Source: Xanthomonas sp. 10-10 (GTDB lineage Bacteria; Pseudomonadota; Gammaproteobacteria; Xanthomonadales; Xanthomonadaceae). Taken from it: a stretch of DNA of 64,000 nucleotides. A program made the translations under genes and the position numbers. The DNA lies in NCBI RefSeq assembly GCF_040182365.1, contig NZ_CP144460.1, forward strand, positions 4,092,001 through 4,156,000, given 5' to 3'. The notes below the pieces were generated by a model. That model saw nothing but the letters and a program-made list of their open reading frames with translations, had not been told where the DNA came from and made no database searches. Positions 9,212 through 22,079 of the stretch are shown one piece after another. The first letter of the stretch is position 1, and each line of letters begins with the position of its first letter.

Positions 9212-9478
9212 TCACTGGTTCCGCTTGCCGAAGTTCGGCTTGATCGGGTCGGCACGCATGCCGGTGGACTCCGCTCGCCTGGCGGGATCGCAGCGCGAAT
9301 CGTGCTGGCTGCGCGCACCGGTGGCGCCAGCCGGCGCCACCGGGCCATCGTCGTTGCCCACCAGGCAATCGGCAGGCGGAGACGACGCGTCCACCGTCGC
9401 CCAATCGTCACTTGCACAGCCCGACAGCAGCATGCTGGCGGCCACCACGGCGCTCCTGAGACCCATCGACCACTTCAT
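9212..9478 (-). CDS. Small putative lipoprotein
   Basis: The protein has 88 residues with a lipoprotein signal peptide ending in the lipobox LLSGC, so it should be lipid-anchored after signal peptidase II cleavage. The mature part is polar and low in recognisable features, ending in PIKPNFGKRNQ. A ribosome site (ggag) lies eight bases before the ATG. No known family was recognised. Confidence 0.7.
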   Translation of the reverse strand: MKWSMGLRSAVVAASMLLSGCASDDWATVDASSPPADCLVGNDDGPVAPAGATGARSQHDSRCDPARRAESTGMRADPIKPNFGKRNQ

Positions 9479-9493
9479 TGTGCCTGCTCCATG

Positions 9494-9718
9494 TCATTTG
9501 CCTTGATCGTCGACCTCTGGATAGTCATACAAAACCCGCCCGGTGACCACTCCCGATGCATCGCACCGGGACCATGTCCGACAGCGCTGCGTGCGGACGG
9601 AATTGCTGCAGGACGCGACCTTGCTCAAGCGCACCCGAAGACAGCGATGCCGATCGCAGCCGCGCGCGCAGCGATCTGGCCGCGCTCGCTTGCCTGTCCG
9701 GGCATCTTTGACCAGCAT
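9494..9718 (-). CDS. Hypothetical small cysteine-rich protein (uncertain)
   Basis: The frame ends 15 bases upstream of the lipoprotein gene on the same strand. Its last 50 residues contain several cysteines and end in VLYDYPEVDDQGK, which looks protein-like. The beginning is unclear: MLVKDART is one possible start and another lies at 9769, and neither has a signal peptide or a clear ribosome site. It may be a real small gene, a decayed one, or a chance frame. Confidence 0.3.
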   Translation of the reverse strand: MLVKDARTGKRARPDRCARGCDRHRCLRVRLSKVASCSNSVRTQRCRTWSRCDASGVVTGRVLYDYPEVDDQGK

Positions 9719-9827
9719 CGGGGCGCCTTGTCGTCGGTGATGGCGCGAGCGCCGCAGTTGACCATGCATCCATCCCGCTCCCGCCGCACCCGCCCGTCGC
9801 AGCACCTTAGTTAAGGACCCGCCTAAC

Positions 9828-12800
9828 GTGATTCGATCCGTCATTGCACACGCCAGCCTGCTTGCGTCGCTCCTCGTTTCGACGCCGCAGATGGCCCGGG
9901 CAGGCACGCCACCGGCGTTCTCCACCTCGTTCGAGCCAGGAGAGCCCGCGCCCATCACGGACGCGGCGCAGCACCTCGCTGTGGCTGTCGGCACCGGCCC
10001 CAACACCCCCTTCGCCGCCAAGCCGGAGGCGGGCTACAGCGGCGCCCACGCCTTGCGCTACAGCCTTGGCGGCGCACACCACCGCATCCGCCTGTTCAGC
10101 ACCGACATCGCGGTCGGTGCGGACACAACGCTGTCGTGGATGGTGCTTCCGGAAAGCGTCGGCGCCGATCATGTTGCCTCGACCTACGTGTCGCTGGATC
10201 TGGTCTTCGACGATGGCACGCGGTTGTCCGCCACGTCGGCGCTGGACCAGCATGGCGTTGCGATGGGCGCGCGGGCGCAGGGGCAATCGAAGACCTTGTA
10301 TCCGCAGCAGTGGGCGCGCAAGCAAGTACGCCTGGGCGAGGTGGCCGGGCTGCGCGGGCGCCGCGTGCGTGCGATCGAGCTCGACATCGCACAACCGCCG
10401 GGCGCATCGGCTGCCGGCTGGATCGACGACATCGCGCTGGGCGATGCGCCGCTACCGACGCCGGCGCGCCCATCGGATTGGGTGTTGACCACGCGCGGCA
10501 CGCAGTCCAATGGCACGTTCTCGCGCGGCAATAATTTTCCTGCGACGGCGGTGCCGCATGGGTTCAACTTCTGGACGCCGGTAACCGATGCGGGGACGCT
10601 GACCTGGTTGTACCGCTGGAACGAGCACAACGACGCCGACAACCGGCCACGCCTGCAGGCGCTGTCGCTGAGTCACCAACCCAGTCCGTGGATGGGCGAC
10701 CGGCAGACCTTTCAGGTCATGCCCTCGCTTGGCGCGGGCGTGCCGGAAGCCGATCGCAGCAAGCGTGCGCTGGCGTTTTCGCATGTCAATGAAGTAGCAC
10801 GCCCCTATCGCTACGCGGTGCAGTTCGACAATGGCCTGCACGCCGACATCGCTCCGACCGATCACGCGGCGCTGTTGCGCTTTCGCTTCCCGGATCACGG
10901 CGATGCCAATCTGTTGTTCGACAATGTGGATGCGCGCGGCGGGCTACACCTGGATGCCGCGACGCAGACATTGTCCGGCTACACCGATGTGCGCAGCGGG
11001 CTGTCGACCGGTGCAACGCGCATGTACGTGTATGCACGCTTCGATCGGCCGTGGACGGCCAGTGGCCGCATCGATACCGGGCGGCCCACCGGCTGGATCA
11101 AGTTCGATGCGGGCACGACGCGCCAGGTGCAGATGCGCATCGCCACCTCGCTGATCTCGCTCGAGCAGGCCAGACACAATCTGGCGTTGGAGATCGCACC
11201 GCAGGCGTCCTTCGAGCAGATCGCCGCGCAAGCGCAGGACGCCTGGGATGCGTTGCTGGGGCGGCTCGACGTGCCCGATGCGACTGCCGACCAGAAGACC
11301 ACGCTGTATTCCAATCTCTATCGGCTGCATCTGTACCCGAACTCCGCGCATGAAAACGCAGCAAGCAACGACGCGCCGGATTGGCGTTACGCAAGCCAGA
11401 ACAGCTGGTCGGACGACAACATCGAGGGCAGCGCGGCGCGCAGTTTTGCACCGATCCGCGATGGCCAGGTTTACGTCAACAACGGGCTGTGGGACACCTT
11501 TCGCACCGCATGGCCGGCGTATGCGCTGTTTACGCCCGACGATGCCGGACGCCTCGTGCAGGGCTTTGTCGAACAAGCGCGTGCAGGAGGATGGATTGCG
11601 CGCTGGTCTTCGCCCGGCTATGCCGACCTGATGGTCGGCACCAGTTCCGATGTGGCGTTTGCCGATGCCTGGCTGAAGGGCGTGCAAGGCTTCGATCCGG
11701 CCGAGGCATACGCGGCTGCGCTCAAGAACGCGACCGTGGTGGCGCCGGATCGCCACGTGGGCCGCAAGGGCATGGCGCGCTCGACCTTCCGCGGCTACGT
11801 CGATACCGACACCCACGAAGGTATGTCGTGGTCGATGGAAGGCGCGCTCAACGACTTCGGCATCGCCAACATGGCCGACGCGTTGGCCAGGCAGGCGACC
11901 ACGGCCAAGGTGCGCGAGCGGTATGCAACCGAGGCGCTGTATTTCCGGCAGCGGGCAGCGGGATACGCGGCATTGTTCGACCCGGCGATCGGCTTTTTCC
12001 AGGGACGCAACGTCGATGGAAGCTGGCGCGTGGATGCGGCGCACTACGATCCGCGCGTCTGGGGCAACGACTACACCGAATCCAGCGGCTGGACGTTTGC
12101 GTTCACCGCACCGCACGATGGGCAAGGCCTGGCCGCGTTGTATGGAGGACGCGCCGGTTTGGCAGCGAAGCTGGATACGTTCTTCGCCACCCCCGAAACC
12201 GCCGAGGCCAGGTTCGCCGGCTCTTACGGCGACACCATCCACGAAATGACCGAGGCGCGCGACGTGCGCATGGGCATGTATGCGCACAGCAACCAGACCG
12301 CACACCATATCCCGTGGATGTATCTGTTCGCCGGGCAACCGTGGAAAACCCAGCAACTGACGCGCGAGATCCTGTCACGCCTGTATTTGGGGAGCGAGAT
12401 CGGCCAGGGCTATGCCGGCGACGAAGACAACGGCGAGATGTCGGCGTGGTATCTGTTCGCGGCACTGGGCCTGTATCCGTTGCGCATGGGCGCGCCGGAA
12501 TACGTGATCGGCTCACCGCTGTTCAAGCATGCCAGCGTGCGTCTGCCCAATGGCGGCACGCTGGTGGTCAATGCGCCGCAGAATTCGCCGCAAAACGTGT
12601 ACGTGCAATCGCTCAAGGTCAACGGCAAGCCTTGGCGCAAGACCTGGTTGCCGCATGCAGACATCGCCAAGGGCGCGACGCTGGACTTCGTGATGGGGCC
12701 GACGCCCTCGCGCTGGGGCACCGGGCCGGACGATTCGCCACCGTCGCTGACCCCTGCGGGCAAGCGCCCTGCCCCACTGCGCGATGTGCTCGGAGAAACG

Positions 12801-13178
12801 GCGCGCATCACGCTAGCCGATGGTGGCGAGGTCGCTGCCCTGCATGACGACTATGCGGGAACGGTCGCTGCAGTTGCATCGACATCGACGCTGACGCTCA
12901 GTGGCATGGCGCGCGGCACGCCGACGCTCTACACGCTGACCAACGGCAATGCGGCCATTGCGTCCAGTGGATGGACGCTGGAGGCACGCATGGCTGATGG
13001 TGCGTGGAAGGTGGTCGATCAGCGCCGTGAGGAGACATTCGAATGGCCGTTGCAGACGCGGCCGTTTCGTATTGCCACCCCTGGCGTCTATGCCGAGTAT
13101 CGGCTGCGATTCAACGCGCCTGCGAAGGTGCAGCTGGCGGAGATCGAGTTGTTGGGGGCGGAGCCTGCGGTGCGTTGA
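9828..13178 (+). CDS. Secreted GH92 family alpha-mannosidase
   Basis: This large protein (1116 residues) begins with a GTG and a signal peptide (VIAHASLLASLLVSTPQMARA). An N-terminal beta-sandwich of about 200 residues precedes the GH92 core (about 220-975), recognised by GLWDTFRTAWPAYALF, GTSSDVAFADAW, HSNQTAHHIPWMY and the acid-rich GYAGDEDNGEMSAWY. GH92 enzymes are calcium-dependent exo-alpha-mannosidases that trim N-glycans or other mannosides. The last 75 residues resemble a discoidin-type carbohydrate-binding module. It is longer than many GH92 proteins because of these additional domains. It stands alone; export to the periplasm or beyond is inferred. Confidence 0.92.
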   Translation: MIRSVIAHASLLASLLVSTPQMARAGTPPAFSTSFEPGEPAPITDAAQHLAVAVGTGPNTPFAAKPEAGYSGAHALRYSLGGAHHRIRLFSTDIAVGADTTLSWMVLPESVGADHVASTYVSLDLVFDDGTRLSATSALDQHGVAMGARAQGQSKTLYPQQWARKQVRLGEVAGLRGRRVRAIELDIAQPPGASAAGWIDDIALGDAPLPTPARPSDWVLTTRGTQSNGTFSRGNNFPATAVPHGFNFWTPVTDAGTLTWLYRWNEHNDADNRPRLQALSLSHQPSPWMGDRQTFQVMPSLGAGVPEADRSKRALAFSHVNEVARPYRYAVQFDNGLHADIAPTDHAALLRFRFPDHGDANLLFDNVDARGGLHLDAATQTLSGYTDVRSGLSTGATRMYVYARFDRPWTASGRIDTGRPTGWIKFDAGTTRQVQMRIATSLISLEQARHNLALEIAPQASFEQIAAQAQDAWDALLGRLDVPDATADQKTTLYSNLYRLHLYPNSAHENAASNDAPDWRYASQNSWSDDNIEGSAARSFAPIRDGQVYVNNGLWDTFRTAWPAYALFTPDDAGRLVQGFVEQARAGGWIARWSSPGYADLMVGTSSDVAFADAWLKGVQGFDPAEAYAAALKNATVVAPDRHVGRKGMARSTFRGYVDTDTHEGMSWSMEGALNDFGIANMADALARQATTAKVRERYATEALYFRQRAAGYAALFDPAIGFFQGRNVDGSWRVDAAHYDPRVWGNDYTESSGWTFAFTAPHDGQGLAALYGGRAGLAAKLDTFFATPETAEARFAGSYGDTIHEMTEARDVRMGMYAHSNQTAHHIPWMYLFAGQPWKTQQLTREILSRLYLGSEIGQGYAGDEDNGEMSAWYLFAALGLYPLRMGAPEYVIGSPLFKHASVRLPNGGTLVVNAPQNSPQNVYVQSLKVNGKPWRKTWLPHADIAKGATLDFVMGPTPSRWGTGPDDSPPSLTPAGKRPAPLRDVLGETARITLADGGEVAALHDDYAGTVAAVASTSTLTLSGMARGTPTLYTLTNGNAAIASSGWTLEARMADGAWKVVDQRREETFEWPLQTRPFRIATPGVYAEYRLRFNAPAKVQLAEIELLGAEPAVR

Positions 13179-13509
13179 GGCGGAGGTCTATCGAGAGGCA
13201 GAGGTTTATCGAATCGACGGCGCACGGCTTTTTGAGGGCACGTGGCTACCGTGCACGCGTGCGACCTAGATTCGCGTGACTGCCGCCGGAGCTAGGTCCC
13301 GCTGCAAGGTCGGCAGCTCAGGTGAACCGTACCCTCACCCCAACCCCCGCTCCGCGCCCCGGCCCGCGCTTGCGGCGCGGGCGCTTCAAGGCACGCGTGC
13401 CAGTGGCGCGCAAGCAGTGCCTTGTCGCCCCGGGGGGAGAGGGGCTTTGGAGCGGTGCGTGTAGTGCCGCTAGCGGGCAGGTATTCGGTGTTTTCCTGGT
13501 GGGCGGATC
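13179..13509. repeat. Intergenic spacer with short repeats
   Basis: This 331-base spacer carries a short direct repeat (gaggtctatcga, then gaggtttatcga, at 13184-13211). It also has a stretch at 13328-13450 whose ends, ccctcaccccaacccc and ggggagaggggctt, are partly complementary. The latter resembles a dispersed intergenic repeat; related hairpins occur near 38590 and 44870. No gene was recognised. Confidence 0.45.
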
Positions 13510-15819
<2,310 letters not shown>

Positions 15820-15960
15820 CGGCGTTGTGGGTCTCGAAGGCGCAGGAGGGCTGAATTCTACCCTCCTGCCTGAACAAGGGCCTGTCGCGCAGCTGTCGCC
15901 GCGGCAGGGAAATCGCATGTTGCAGCGCGTCGTGCACTGCGGCCAGGGTCTGGCTCAAAG

Positions 15961-16010
15961 CAAAAACGGCCCTGCATCCTGCCGGCAGCGCCGACAGAAA
16001 ACAGGGCCGT
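15961..16010 (-). terminator. Intrinsic terminator of dctA
   Basis: A nine-base stem (ACGGCCCTG at 15966-15974 and CAGGGCCGT at 16002-16010) lies just after the dctA stop. On the minus strand it is followed by five T residues. Confidence 0.75.
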
Positions 16011-16018
16011 AGGAAGCA

Positions 16019-17365
16019 TCAGCGCGCGCTGATCGGGGCGACGACGTCGGTCGAGGCCACCGGTGCCTGCAGCGGCGGCGAGCCGCCATCCAGCACCAGC
16101 TTGAGCTGGTCGCGGTCCAGCGCATTTTCCCAGCGCGACACCACCACCGTGGCGACCGCGTTGCCGATGAAGTTGGTCAGCGAGCGGCACTCGCTCATGA
16201 AGCGGTCCACGCCCAGGATCAGCGCCATGCCGGCCACCGGCACGTCCGGCACCACCGACAGCGTGGCGGCCAGGGTGATGAAGCCGGCGCCGGTCACGCC
16301 GGCCGCGCCCTTGGAGCTGAGCATCGCCACCGCCAGCAGGGTGATCTGCTGGCCCAGGGTCAGGTCCACGTTGGTGGCCTGGGCGATGAACAAGGCGGCC
16401 AGGGTCATGTAGATGTTGGTGCCATCCAGATTGAACGAGTAGCCGGTCGGCACCACCAGGCCCACCACCGACTTCTGGCAGCCGGCCTTTTCCATCTTCT
16501 CCATCAGCGACGGCAGCGCCGACTCCGACGAGGAGGTGCCCAGCACCAGCAGCAGTTCGGCCTTGAGGTAGCGGATCAGCTTGAGCACCGAAAAGCCGCA
16601 CAACCGGCAGACGATGCCCAGGATCACCAGCACGAAGAACAGCGAGGTCAGGTAAAACGAGCCCACCAGCCAGGCCAGATTGACCAGCGATTCCACCCCG
16701 TACTTGCCGATGGTGAAGGCGATCGCACCGAATGCACCGATCGGCGCGGCCTTCATCAGGATGTGCACCAGGCGGAACACCGGCGCGGTCAGCGCTTCCA
16801 GGAAGCTCAGCACCGGGCGGCCACGCTCGCCGACCAGGGCCAGCGCGATGCCGAACAGCACCGCCACAAACAGCACCTGCAGGATGTTGCCATCGACGAA
16901 CGCGCTGATCAGCGTGGCCGGGATGATGTCCATCAAAAAGCCGACCAGGCTCAGCTCGTGCGACTTCTGCACGTAGGTATTGACCGCGCTCTGGTCCAGC
17001 TCGGCCGGGTTGATGTTCATGCCGGCGCCGGGCTGCACCACGTGCGCCACGATCATGCCCACGATCAACGCCAGCGTGGAGAAGAACAGGAAGTAGGTCA
17101 TCGCCTTGGCGAAGACCCGGCCCACCGTCTTGAGGTGGGTCATGCCGGCGATGCCGGTGACGATGGTCAGGAAGATCACCGGGGCGATGATCATCTTCAC
17201 CAGCTTGATGAAGGCATCGCCCAGCGGCTTGAGGCTTTCGGCGAAGGCCGGCTCGAAATGGCCCAGCAGGGCACCCAGGACGATCGCCACCACTACCTGG
17301 AAATACAGCTGACGGTAAAAGGGAACGGGCGCCGGCAAGGGGCCGGCAGGCTTGCTGATGTGCAT
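16019..17365 (-). CDS. dctA: C4-dicarboxylate/H+ symporter DctA
   Basis: This is a 448-residue inner-membrane symporter of the DAACS family that takes up succinate, fumarate and malate. Family landmarks include [17 protein letters not shown] and the substrate-site segment [16 protein letters not shown]. About eight membrane helices and two re-entrant loops are expected. The start [19 protein letters not shown] fits the family, with gag-type ribosome sequence upstream. It is divergent from the porin at 17650, and the hybrid kinase beyond it may control both. Confidence 0.95.
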   Translation of the reverse strand: MHISKPAGPLPAPVPFYRQLYFQVVVAIVLGALLGHFEPAFAESLKPLGDAFIKLVKMIIAPVIFLTIVTGIAGMTHLKTVGRVFAKAMTYFLFFSTLALIVGMIVAHVVQPGAGMNINPAELDQSAVNTYVQKSHELSLVGFLMDIIPATLISAFVDGNILQVLFVAVLFGIALALVGERGRPVLSFLEALTAPVFRLVHILMKAAPIGAFGAIAFTIGKYGVESLVNLAWLVGSFYLTSLFFVLVILGIVCRLCGFSVLKLIRYLKAELLLVLGTSSSESALPSLMEKMEKAGCQKSVVGLVVPTGYSFNLDGTNIYMTLAALFIAQATNVDLTLGQQITLLAVAMLSSKGAAGVTGAGFITLAATLSVVPDVPVAGMALILGVDRFMSECRSLTNFIGNAVATVVVSRWENALDRDQLKLVLDGGSPPLQAPVASTDVVAPISAR

Positions 17366-17649
17366 GACACCACTCCGAGGGAACTGGAGGGTGCCTGAGC
17401 AGGCACCCGGTGCGGGCATTCTGGCCGTACGTCGCAGCCCGGGCCGATAGCCCATTGGTACTACGCACTGTCGGCGGGCTGAACGTCGCCTTACACTTCA
17501 GCCGCGCCGCCACCGGCCGTTAATTCCGTTTAACGCAGACACCGATTCCTGTGTTGTTGGCCGTCCGGAACCTGCGCGCTTGCTGAAGCTGTTCAGTGCG
17601 ACCGCCATGGCAGGACGCCCGGCCCCTTTCATTGCCGAAGACCACTCCT

Positions 17650-18822
17650 ATGCGCCTCAATCCGCTTGTCCTGGCGTTGGCCATTGCCATCGTCCCCGCC
17701 GCTGCCAATGCAGCCACCTCGATCGAAAACTGGCCCACCAAGTACACCTTCGGTGATGGCACCGAGCTGGGCCTGACCGGCAACTACGCCTACGACGACA
17801 ACAACTTTTCCGGCGACGACCGCCTGGAGGACCGCACCGATTTCCGCCGCAAGGAATTCGGCGCCACCATCAAGAAGAAGGGCGTCTACGACGCCATGGT
17901 GTACTTCGACTTCGAAGCCAAGCTGTGGCTGGACGTGTTCTACCGCTTCGAGACCAAGGCGCTGCTGGGCCAGGACTACGGCCGCGTGCGGCTGGGCTAC
18001 ATGAAGGTGCCGGTGGGTCTGGAAGCGGTGCAGAGCTCGCGTGCGGGCAGCTTCATGGAGCTGGGCCTGCCGGTGCAGGCGGTGTTCCAGGGCCGGCGTA
18101 CCGGCGTGGAGTGGACCCTGGAGCGTCAGCAGTACCTGTTGCAGGCCGGCGCCTACGGCGGCAAGGATCTACAGGGCGACAACCCCGGCACCACCCAGGC
18201 CGTGCATGCGGCGTGGACCCCGTTCAAGGCCGAAGGCAACGTGCTGCATCTGGGCATCGCCGGCTCGGTGGAAAACCCGCGTGGTTTCAGCGACGGCCGC
18301 GGCGTCTCGTTCAGCCCGCGCGTGCGCCTGCGCGCGCGCCCGGAAGCCGGCCTGACCGACGTGCGTCTGATCGACACCGGCACCATCCTCGATGTGGACC
18401 ACGTGATCCGCACCGGCGTGGAAGCGGTCTGGATCAATGGCCCGTTCTCGTTGCAGAGCGAAGCGCTGCGTGCCGAAGTGGCGCGTAACGACAACCTGCC
18501 GCACTTCATCGCGCAGGGCCAGTACGTGTACGGCACCTGGTCGCTGACCGGCGAGTCGCGCAGCTATGCCGGCGGCGTGCCGGGCAACATCAAGCCCGCA
18601 CACGACTACGGCGCAGTCGAACTGACCGCCCGCTACAGCCGCCTGAATCTGGAAGACAACAACGTCCACGGCGGCCGTCAGCACGACACCACCATCGGCG
18701 CCAACTGGTACCTCACCAGCCATTTCAAGTTCCAGGCCAACTACAGCTGGGTGGATTCCTCGCGCAATGGCGTGCATGAAACCCCGCACGTGATGGAGCT
18801 GCGCGCGCAGGTGCAGTTCTAA
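17650..18822 (+). CDS. OprO/OprP family outer-membrane porin
   Basis: This is a 390-residue porin with a signal peptide (LVLALAIAIVPAAANA) and a 16-strand-type barrel ending in a C-terminal Phe (MELRAQVQF), the usual outer-membrane insertion signal. Family members are trimeric anion-selective channels, first known for phosphate and pyrophosphate. Its position divergent from dctA suggests uptake of organic anions such as dicarboxylates, which is inference. The start MRLNPLVLALA was preferred over one 18 codons upstream because it begins the signal peptide. Confidence 0.88.
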   Translation: MRLNPLVLALAIAIVPAAANAATSIENWPTKYTFGDGTELGLTGNYAYDDNNFSGDDRLEDRTDFRRKEFGATIKKKGVYDAMVYFDFEAKLWLDVFYRFETKALLGQDYGRVRLGYMKVPVGLEAVQSSRAGSFMELGLPVQAVFQGRRTGVEWTLERQQYLLQAGAYGGKDLQGDNPGTTQAVHAAWTPFKAEGNVLHLGIAGSVENPRGFSDGRGVSFSPRVRLRARPEAGLTDVRLIDTGTILDVDHVIRTGVEAVWINGPFSLQSEALRAEVARNDNLPHFIAQGQYVYGTWSLTGESRSYAGGVPGNIKPAHDYGAVELTARYSRLNLEDNNVHGGRQHDTTIGANWYLTSHFKFQANYSWVDSSRNGVHETPHVMELRAQVQF

Positions 18823-18907
18823 GCAGCGCTGCGGCATTCCAGCGCGCGGGCAATGCGGTGCCGCGCACTGGGCTGCTGTCGTTGCCAATGGCAGCAGCCG
18901 TTCCGAG

Positions 18908-18937
18908 ACGGCCGCATCCTGTCACGGGTGCGGCCGT
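18908..18937 (+). terminator. Possible terminator downstream of the porin
   Basis: A perfect nine-base stem (ACGGCCGCA/TGCGGCCGT) with a 12-base loop lies about 85 bases after the porin stop. The following tail is only moderately T-rich (tgtcgttc), so termination is likely but not certain. Confidence 0.5.
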
Positions 18938-19142
18938 TGTCGTTCAGGGCAGCCAGCAAAACGACGGCGCTCACCGCCAGCCGGGCGCGGCGGGTGCGCG
19001 CTGCGGCATGGACCACGCATGCACTCCGGTCCCTCCACGCTATCCACATTCACCTCACGACTGCTCGCTACCGCGCTTGGGCGGCAGGCACACGGTCAGG
19101 CGATGGCTGCGCGTGCGGGAGCAGACCGCCATACTTGCCGGC

Positions 19143-21788
19143 ATGTATGCCTCGCAACGCCGCCGCCTGCTGCTCACCCTGGTCATCGTGCTGGGCGGGA
19201 TGGTCGTGGCCATGCTGGCAGCCGGACACTTCGTCGAACAGAACGCCTTGCGCGAGGAAAGCGCCACTGTGCGCCGGCAGCTGCGTCTGTACGCGCAGGC
19301 GCTGCAACAACGCATCGACCGCTATCGCACCCTGCCGCAGATCCTGGCGCTGGACCCGGAACTGCGCGCGGCGGTCGCCGGCCCGCTGTCGCCCGCGCAC
19401 GTGCAGCAACTCAATCGCAAGCTCGAACTTGCCAACAACGTCACCCAATCGTCCACGCTGACGCTGATCGACCGCAGCGGCATTGCGCTGGCGGCCAGCA
19501 ACTGGCGCGCGGTGCGCAGCAATGTCGGGGTGGATTACGCCTTCCGCCCGTATTACCAGCAGGCGCTGGCCACCGGTAGCGGCAGTTTTTACGGCATCGG
19601 CATGACCACCAGCGAACCGGGCTACTTCCTGTCACAGGCCATCGTCGACGCTGACGGCCAGGTGCAGGGCGTGGTGGTGATCAAGATCGCGCTGGCCGCA
19701 CTGGAGCGCGAATGGCTGCAGACCCCGGATATCGTGCTGGCCTCCGATGCGCATGGCGTGGTGTTTCTGGCCAGCCGCGCCAGCTGGCGCTACCGCATGC
19801 TGGCGCCACTCACCCCGCGCGATCGCAGCGAGTTGCAGAGCACCCGCCAGTACGCCAATCAAGGACTGCTGCCGCTGCGTCGGCGGTTGATCGAGCAGAC
19901 CGGCAACGGCGGTGTACTGGCCGAGGTGCGCGACCCGCCACTGGCCGCGCCAGTGCTGTGGCAGACGCTGGAAGTCCCCGAAAGCGGCTGGCGCCTGCAT
20001 CTGCTGCACGACACCCGCGCCAGCGCCGCTGCCGGGCGCGCTGCGGCCATTGCCGCTGCCGGTGCCTGGCTGGCGTTGGCGCTGCTGTGGTTGTTCGTGC
20101 AGCAGCGTCGGCGGCTGTCGGCGCTGCGTCAGCGCAGCCGGCATGAGCTGGAAACCCTGCTGCAGCAACACGCCGAAGAACTGCGCACCGCCCAGGACGG
20201 TGTCGTCACGGCCGCGCAGCAGTCCAACGCCGGCCTGAGCCGCAGCCTGGAACATCTGCCGCAGGGCGTGGTGGTGATCGACGAGGCGCTCAATCTGGTG
20301 GCGTGGAATTCGCGCTACGTGGAGCTGTTCCGCTTCCCGCCGGAGTTGCTCAAGATCGGCCGCCCGATCGAAGACCTGTTCCGCTTCAATGCCCGCCGCG
20401 GGCTGCTGGGGCCGGGACCGATCGAGGCGGCCATCGAGCGACGGCTCAACCACCTGCGCAGCGGCAAGCCGCATATGCGCGAAAGCGAAAAGGAAGACGG
20501 CACGGTGCTGGAGATCCGTGGCAACCCGCTGCCCGATGGCGGGTTCGTCACCAGCTACGCCGACATCACCAGCTACAAGAACGCCGCGCGCGAACTGCGC
20601 TCGCTGGCCGATGCGCTGGAGCATCGCGTGGCCGAGCGCACCCGCGATCTGGCCGCCGCCAAGCGCGAGGCCGAAAGCGCCAACCGCTACAAGACCCGCT
20701 TTGTCGCCTCGGCAGTCCACGACCTGCTGCAGCCGCTCAATGCCGCGCGCATGTTCGTGTCGGTATTGCGCGGGCAGGTGCGCGAGACCGGCAGTGCACG
20801 CGTGGTCGACAACATCGACGGCGCCCTCGCCGCGCAGGACGCCATCCTCAACAGCCTGCTGGACATCTCGCGCCTGGAAGCCGGCAGCCTGAAGACGCAG
20901 GTGCGCGACTTCGCACTGGCTCCCCTGGTGGAAACGCTGGCGCGCGAGTTCGGCATCCTGGCCGAAGACCGCGGCCTGGTGCTGGAGTGGGTGCCGACAT
21001 CGGCGGTGGTGCTGAGCGACGAAACCCTGCTGCGCCGCATCCTGCAGAATTTCCTGTCCAACGCGATCCGTTACACCCCGCGCGGGCGTGTGCTGATCGG
21101 TTGCCGTCGGCGCGGCGGCTGGTTGCGCATCGAAGTGCACGACCAGGGTCCCGGCATTCCAGACGCCTTGCAGCACGAAATCTTCGAAGAATTCCGCCGC
21201 CTGGACGATGGTGTGGCCAACGACCGCGGCGCCGGGCTGGGGCTGGCGATCGTCGAACGCATCGGCCGCCTGCTGGGGCACCGCATCGGCCTGCGTTCAA
21301 CGTTGGGCAGCGGCAGCGTGTTTTCGGTCAGCGTGCCGCTGGGCGAACGCGCCGCCATCGCCACGCGGTTGCCGCCTCCCACCGCCACCACCGAACACGG
21401 CAACGACCCCATCCTGCACGGTTGCCGGGTGTGGTGCGTGGACGACGACCCGCGTGTCTGCGAGGCCACCCGTGCCCTGCTGGAACGCTGGGAATGCCGC
21501 GTGGATTTTTCCGGCGGCCCGGACGAAGCGCTTGCCGGCGCAGGCGCCGACGACGCGCCGGAACTGCTGCTGCTGGATGTGCGCATGGGCGCGCACTACG
21601 GCCCCATGTTGCTGCCGCAGCTGGTGGAACGCTGGCAGCGCGAACCGCGCGTCATCCTGGTCACCGCCGAACCCGACCCGGCCCTGCGCGAACATGCGCT
21701 CGACCTGGGCTGGGGGTTCCTGGCCAAGCCGGTGCGGCCACCGGCCCTGCGTGCGTTGATGACGCAGATGTTGTTGCGACGTGGGTGA
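19143..21788 (+). CDS. Hybrid sensor histidine kinase/response regulator with periplasmic sensor
   Basis: This is an 881-residue membrane kinase. A first membrane helix (about 8-28) and a second (about 298-318, AAGAWLALALLWLFVQ) bracket a periplasmic sensor domain of the Cache/DctB type. A PAS domain follows at about 367-475, then a coiled coil, the phosphoacceptor helix (SAVHDLLQPLNAARM, His near 526), an ATPase domain (NFLSNAIRYTP, DQGPGIPD, GAGLGLAIVERIG) and a C-terminal receiver (VDDDPRV, LLLDVRM). It has no DNA-binding domain and so needs a separate regulator. The neighbouring dctA and porin suggest it senses dicarboxylates or related acids; the LuxR-type protein at 29404 is a candidate partner. 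Confidence 0.9.
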   Translation: MYASQRRRLLLTLVIVLGGMVVAMLAAGHFVEQNALREESATVRRQLRLYAQALQQRIDRYRTLPQILALDPELRAAVAGPLSPAHVQQLNRKLELANNVTQSSTLTLIDRSGIALAASNWRAVRSNVGVDYAFRPYYQQALATGSGSFYGIGMTTSEPGYFLSQAIVDADGQVQGVVVIKIALAALEREWLQTPDIVLASDAHGVVFLASRASWRYRMLAPLTPRDRSELQSTRQYANQGLLPLRRRLIEQTGNGGVLAEVRDPPLAAPVLWQTLEVPESGWRLHLLHDTRASAAAGRAAAIAAAGAWLALALLWLFVQQRRRLSALRQRSRHELETLLQQHAEELRTAQDGVVTAAQQSNAGLSRSLEHLPQGVVVIDEALNLVAWNSRYVELFRFPPELLKIGRPIEDLFRFNARRGLLGPGPIEAAIERRLNHLRSGKPHMRESEKEDGTVLEIRGNPLPDGGFVTSYADITSYKNAARELRSLADALEHRVAERTRDLAAAKREAESANRYKTRFVASAVHDLLQPLNAARMFVSVLRGQVRETGSARVVDNIDGALAAQDAILNSLLDISRLEAGSLKTQVRDFALAPLVETLAREFGILAEDRGLVLEWVPTSAVVLSDETLLRRILQNFLSNAIRYTPRGRVLIGCRRRGGWLRIEVHDQGPGIPDALQHEIFEEFRRLDDGVANDRGAGLGLAIVERIGRLLGHRIGLRSTLGSGSVFSVSVPLGERAAIATRLPPPTATTEHGNDPILHGCRVWCVDDDPRVCEATRALLERWECRVDFSGGPDEALAGAGADDAPELLLLDVRMGAHYGPMLLPQLVERWQREPRVILVTAEPDPALREHALDLGWGFLAKPVRPPALRALMTQMLLRRG

Positions 21789-22079
21789 GCTGCGCAGTCA
21801 GCCGTCTCGACAAACAGGTCAAGCCTGTGCGTCGGGCGTAGCTGATCACCGCTGAAAGGCCGCACCTGCCGCGCCACTGCACGCGTGTTGTGCAGCGAAT
21901 CCTGGCGCTGCACGTTGTGGGCCGAGCGTCGCCGGATCGTTTCAGCGTACCGAAGTGCGCGCCGTTCCAGGCCTGCCTTCGCGATGGCGCTACAGTGCTT
22001 GCGCGTGGGTTGCTGCTCGCATCTCCATCGTGCATCCCTCAGCTGCCGGTTGTTCTCCCCCCAGGACATTGGAGCCCCC

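Noticed and set aside
13328..13450. Possible small gene in the ccctcacccc-rich spacer
   Set aside because: The sequence matches a dispersed intergenic repeat pattern and shows no ribosome site or protein features.
19632..21281. Long minus-strand open frame inside the hybrid kinase gene
   Set aside because: Low-complexity Gln/Ala/Gly composition; the kinase domains are intact on the plus strand.
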